NCBI GenBank assembly: GCA_964570935.1
Contig: CAZMZP010000048.1
Location: forward strand, 1 to 26,420
From: JAFGJU01 sp964570935
GTDB lineage: Bacteria; Eisenbacteria; RBG-16-71-46; JAFGJU01
Reading direction: 5' to 3'
DNA length: 26,420 nt
Below the pieces are notes generated by a model, which saw only the letters and a list, made by a program, of their open reading frames with translations, had not been told where the DNA came from and searched no databases. The position numbers and the translations under genes are program-made. This document shows positions 23,645 through 26,420 of the stretch, piece by piece. Each line of letters starts with the position of its first letter. Position 1 is the first letter of the stretch.

Positions 23645-23661
23645 GTCCGGCACCGCCGGAC
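23645..23661 (+). other. Intercistronic/3'-end hairpin
   Basis: GTCCGGC-ACC-GCCGGAC forms a perfect 7-bp stem with a 3-nt loop, about 40 bp before the terminator. It may protect the 3' end of the mRNA. No T-run follows. Confidence 0.4.
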
Positions 23662-23699
23662 GGCGGGGCGACCCGAGCACGGAACCGCCCACAGACACG

Positions 23700-23734
23700 A
23701 AAGGCCAGCACTCCCCTGCTGGCCTTTCCTTTTT
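23700..23734 (+). terminator. Strong rho-independent terminator of the exb-tonB operon
   Basis: AAAGGCCAGCA (23700-23710) pairs perfectly with TGCTGGCCTTT (23717-23727) around a CTCCCC loop, followed by CC and TTTTT (23730-23734). The 11-bp perfect stem and T-run make it a textbook terminator. Confidence 0.92.
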
Positions 23735-23746
23735 CCCCATTCCCTC

Positions 23747-23775
23747 TTGATTGAACGGCGGCGTGCTGATAGCTT
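23747..23775 (+). promoter_or_regulatory. Extended -10 promoter candidate for the VUT-family transporter
   Basis: TTGATT (23747-23752), exactly 17 bp, then TAGCTT (23770-23775) with TGA directly before it. It lies just behind the terminator and 40 bp ahead of the TTG start codon. Confidence 0.4.
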
Positions 23776-23815
23776 TGCCGTCGGAATCGCTCCCGTGGTC
23801 CTGGAGGTCCGCCCT

Positions 23816-24349
23816 TTGGTCAACATCGCCGTCTATATCCTTGCCACCCTGGTCGCCAACTACACGGCTACCTGGTTCATACCGCTGCCGGTCTTCGGGC
23901 TCGTGTCCGTGGGCACGCTGGTGTTCGGCGTGACGTTTACCCAGCGCGACAGAGTGCACCGGCTCGGCAGGCGCACCGTCTACGCGATGATACTCGCGGC
24001 CGCTGTCCTCAACCTGCTCCAGTCGGTGTTCCTGGACGTGTCGTGGCGCATCATCCTGGCGTCGTTCACGGCCATAGTGCTGGCCGAGACGGCCGACACC
24101 GAGGTCTACCAGCGGCTGCTGGGCCGCTCCTGGAGGCAGCGGGTCGTCGGCTCAAACGCCGTGAGCATCCCGCTGGACAGCGTCATCTTCAACGCCATAG
24201 CCTTCGCGGGGGTGTTCGCCCTGCCCAAACTGGCCGCAATAGTGTTTGGAGAGATAGTCGTGAAGACGGCCGTCGGCACGCTCACGGCCCTTTGGAAGTC
24301 GTCGGCGGGAGGCGGACCGGTTTCTCCCGGTCACACCCGGCCGGCGTGA
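23816..24349 (+). CDS. VUT-family (DUF165/COG1738) transporter, probable queuosine precursor uptake
   Basis: The product has 177 residues with about five membrane helices: VNIAVYILATLVANYTATWF, LVSVGTLVFGVTF, TVYAMILAAAVLNLLQSVFL, IILASFTAIVLAE, and SVIFNAIAFAGVFALPKLAA, then IVFGEIVVKTAVG. Family marks are TFTQRDRVHRLGRR (the polar loop after the second helix), LAETADTEVYQRL, RSWRQRVVGSNAVSIPLDS. YhhQ and other VUT proteins import preQ0/preQ1 or related queuosine precursors; the substrate here is inferred. The frame extends upstream to 23636, but that part crosses the terminator and promoter. I choose TTG at 23816 because GGAGG lies 8 nt upstream and it begins right at the first helix; GTG at 23795 is the alternative. 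Confidence 0.85.
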   Translation: MVNIAVYILATLVANYTATWFIPLPVFGLVSVGTLVFGVTFTQRDRVHRLGRRTVYAMILAAAVLNLLQSVFLDVSWRIILASFTAIVLAETADTEVYQRLLGRSWRQRVVGSNAVSIPLDSVIFNAIAFAGVFALPKLAAIVFGEIVVKTAVGTLTALWKSSAGGGPVSPGHTRPA

Positions 24350-24380
24350 GGCTCGCCGGGCCTCGTATTCCACTCCCGTC

Positions 24381-24409
24381 TTGACGCGCACCGGCCAAGC
24401 TGGTAGGTT
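24381..24409 (+). promoter_or_regulatory. Extended -10 promoter candidate for hppA
   Basis: TTGACG (24381-24386), exactly 17 bp, then TAGGTT (24404-24409) with TGG directly before it. It sits in the 122-bp gap before hppA. A 5-bp GAGGC/GCCTC hairpin just after the transporter stop has no T-run and is not called. Confidence 0.4.
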
Positions 24410-24471
24410 TAGGCGTTTATTCGCTCGGCCAGTACGTCAACTGACACCCTGCCCAGTCTCAAGGAGGTAAA

Positions 24472-26420
24472 ATGACCGGGATTCCTTCCATCTTCTGGAT
24501 CGTGCCAGTTGCAGGCATCCTCACCGTCCTGTTTGCCGTCTTTCTCATCAGGAACGTCCTGGGCCGCGACGCCGGTACGCCCAAGATGAAGGAGATAGGC
24601 GACATCATCTTCGAGGGCGCCTGGGCGTTCCTCAAGCGGCAGTACAGCACAATAGGCCTCCTGTCTCTCCTGGTCGCCGTCATAATCGGCTTCCTGGTGG
24701 CGCTCCTCGGCGGTGAGAAAGGCATAGAGGGAATGACCGCCGCGGGCATCGGCTGGCGGACTTCCGTCGCCTTCCTGATAGGGGCCTTCTGTTCCAGCAT
24801 TTCCGGGTTCATAGGAATGTACATCGCCGTCAAGTCCAACGTCCGCTGCGCAGCCGCGGCCCAGAAGAATCTCACCCAAGCCGTGGAAGTGGCCCTTAGG
24901 GGCGGCGCCGTCTCCGGGTTCCTGATCACTGCGCTCAGCCTGATCGGCGTCACGGCCATCTTCTTCGCGTTCGGCGGCGCCACGCGGCCTCACATCGCTC
25001 CCCACCTCATAGTCGGGTTCGGGTTCGGAGCCAGCTTCGTCGCCCTGTTCGCCCAGCTGGGCGGAGGGATCTACACCAAGGCCGCCGACATGGGCGCTGA
25101 CCTCGTCGGCAAAGTGGAGGCAGGCATCCCCGAGGACGACCCGCGGAACGCCGCTGTCATAGCCGACCTGGTCGGCGACAACGTCGGGGATTGCGCGGGC
25201 CGTGGAGCGGACCTCTTCGAGTCGACCGCCGCCGAGAACATCGGCGCAATGATACTGGGCGTAATCGCGTACCTGGCCACTCACAACATCGCGTGGGTGC
25301 TGTTCCCTCTGGTGGTCCGCGGGTTCGGCCTCGTGGCCAGCATGGTGGGTCTCTTGTGCGTGCGCGCCAGAGAGGAAGAGAACGCCATGAACGCCCTCAA
25401 CCGGGGCTACTTCGTGGCCGTCGGCCTGTCCGTAGTCGGCATGGCCGTCACCATTCACGTGATGCTGCACAACTGGTGGCTGTTCGGCGCGGGCCTGGTC
25501 GGCATCCTGGCCAGCGTGGTGACCATCTTCGTCACGCAGTACTACACGGAGTCCCGGTACAAACCTGTTAGAGATATCGCTGAGGCCTCGAAGACCGGTC
25601 CCGCCACCAACATAGTGATGGGCACGGCAGTCGGTTTTGAGACCACGTTCGCTACTGCTGTCGTCATTGGCGGCTCGCTGATGCTTTCCTTCTGGATGGG
25701 ACAGATGAGCGGAGTCGTGGGAGCGGGCGCCTTCGGCACCGCCGTGGCGACAATGGGCATGCTCATGACGTGCCCATTCGTCCTCTCCATGGACACATTC
25801 GGTCCCATCACTGACAACGCCAACGGGATTAACGAGATGGCCGGAGCGGGCAAGGAAGTGCGACGCATCACCGACAGACTGGACGCCGTCGGTAACACCA
25901 CCAAGGCGCTGACCAAGGGCTACGCGATGGTGTCCGCGGGCCTCGCGGCATTCCTGCTTTTCCAGGCCTATCTGGACAGGGTGTCGTTCCTCAAGTTCGG
26001 CGAAGAGGGCAAGTACACCGTCGTGGACATCGCGCGGGTCGAGGTCTTCGTCGGAGCCCTCCTGGCAGTCATGATAGTATTCCTCTTCAGCTCCTGGGCC
26101 ATAAGGGCCGTCGGCAAGACCGCCGCCACCATCATCCAGGAAGTCAGGCGGCAGTTCCAGGCGGACCCCGGTATCATGGCCGGAACTTCGAAGCCGGACT
26201 ACTCGAAGGCCGTAGACATCACTGCTCGCGCCGGCCTGAGGGAGATGGTAAAGCCGGGTCTTCTACCCGTGCTCGCGCCTGTCGTCATCGGACTCCTGTT
26301 CAAATGGGCCGGGTATGACGCCGCGATGGTCGTGGCCGCGTTGCTGATGGTGGGCACGATCGCCGGCATCATGCTGGCTTCGTTCATGAACAACGGCGGG
26401 GGCGCCTGGGACAATGCCAA
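24472..26420 (+). CDS. hppA: Membrane-bound (H+-translocating type) pyrophosphatase, 3' end cut by the window
   Basis: 649 codons are visible and the frame is still open at the edge; the family usually has 670-720 residues, so only the tail is missing. The protein hydrolyses pyrophosphate and pumps cations across the inner membrane. The signature block is complete: GGGIYTKAADMGADLVGKVE, then AGIPEDDPRNAAVIAD, DNVGDCAGRGADLFES, and later GPITDNANGINEMAG. The sequence GNTTKALTKG places Lys at residue 478, where K+-independent enzymes have Lys and K+-dependent ones Ala, so this should be a K+-independent proton pump (family rule). AAGGAGGT stands 4 nt before the ATG. Its pyrophosphate supply would include the pyrophosphate released by GlgC and GuaA. 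It follows the VUT transporter by 122 bp with its own promoter candidate. Confidence 0.96.
   Translation, partial: MTGIPSIFWIVPVAGILTVLFAVFLIRNVLGRDAGTPKMKEIGDIIFEGAWAFLKRQYSTIGLLSLLVAVIIGFLVALLGGEKGIEGMTAAGIGWRTSVAFLIGAFCSSISGFIGMYIAVKSNVRCAAAAQKNLTQAVEVALRGGAVSGFLITALSLIGVTAIFFAFGGATRPHIAPHLIVGFGFGASFVALFAQLGGGIYTKAADMGADLVGKVEAGIPEDDPRNAAVIADLVGDNVGDCAGRGADLFESTAAENIGAMILGVIAYLATHNIAWVLFPLVVRGFGLVASMVGLLCVRAREEENAMNALNRGYFVAVGLSVVGMAVTIHVMLHNWWLFGAGLVGILASVVTIFVTQYYTESRYKPVRDIAEASKTGPATNIVMGTAVGFETTFATAVVIGGSLMLSFWMGQMSGVVGAGAFGTAVATMGMLMTCPFVLSMDTFGPITDNANGINEMAGAGKEVRRITDRLDAVGNTTKALTKGYAMVSAGLAAFLLFQAYLDRVSFLKFGEEGKYTVVDIARVEVFVGALLAVMIVFLFSSWAIRAVGKTAATIIQEVRRQFQADPGIMAGTSKPDYSKAVDITARAGLREMVKPGLLPVLAPVVIGLLFKWAGYDAAMVVAALLMVGTIAGIMLASFMNNGGGAWDNA

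Noticed and set aside
24409..25470. 353-codon open frame on the minus strand opposite hppA
   Set aside because: Antisense to a highly conserved pyrophosphatase; His/Gly/Asp-rich shadow composition.
1..26420. CRISPR arrays, insertion sequences, prophage or defence genes
   Set aside because: No spaced direct repeats, transposase, integrase, nuclease or toxin-antitoxin signatures were seen on either strand.

Overview
The window looks like a chromosomal piece of an uncultured, high-GC, Gram-negative (diderm) bacterium. The diderm call rests on an outer-membrane beta-barrel protein, an ExbB/ExbD/TonB energy-transduction operon, several lipoproteins or exported proteins, and a soluble lytic transglycosylase. 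A very large M6-type metallopeptidase ends in a FlgD-like/Por-type C-terminal domain with a terminal KIVLLR. That architecture is common in the FCB superphylum and neighbouring candidate phyla (Eisenbacteria, Krumholzibacteria, WOR-3 and similar). This placement is inference; no rRNA or ribosomal protein marker is present. I see no mobile element, tRNA, rRNA or CRISPR array.

Left half (1-10.9 kb, all minus strand). A purine block, purN-purC-purH-guaA, starts from a good promoter at about 11.0 kb. It is followed with tight spacing by the M6 peptidase, a TPR-rich lytic transglycosylase and, behind its own promoter, a glgC gene cut by the window edge. An additional TATAAT promoter candidate lies in the 110-bp purH-guaA gap.

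Middle (11.1-16.3 kb, plus strand). A PhzF-family gene diverges from purN and is followed by a beta-barrel outer-membrane protein. Behind their own promoter come two exported M16 peptidase-family proteins. The first has an intact HxxEH zinc site and a helical insertion of about 115 residues. The second has lost the zinc ligands, so the two look like an active/inactive pair.

Right half (16.3-26.4 kb, plus strand). About 735 bp of non-coding DNA with two near-consensus promoters and many perfect hairpins precedes exbB-exbD-exbD-tonB-(small membrane protein)-(PstS-like lipoprotein)-(TPR protein)-(lipoprotein), an operon closed by a strong rho-independent terminator. The first five products should form a proton-driven TonB motor; the later genes are probably its dedicated periplasmic and outer-membrane partners. 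A VUT-family (queuosine precursor type) transporter with a TTG start follows, then a membrane pyrophosphatase of the K+-independent type, truncated by the window end.

The most interesting items are the structured RNA candidate at about 16.67-17.03 kb, the Exb/TonB/PstS-like/TPR gene set, the M16 pair, and a recurring promoter layout (TTGnnn, exactly 17 bp, extended -10 TGn).
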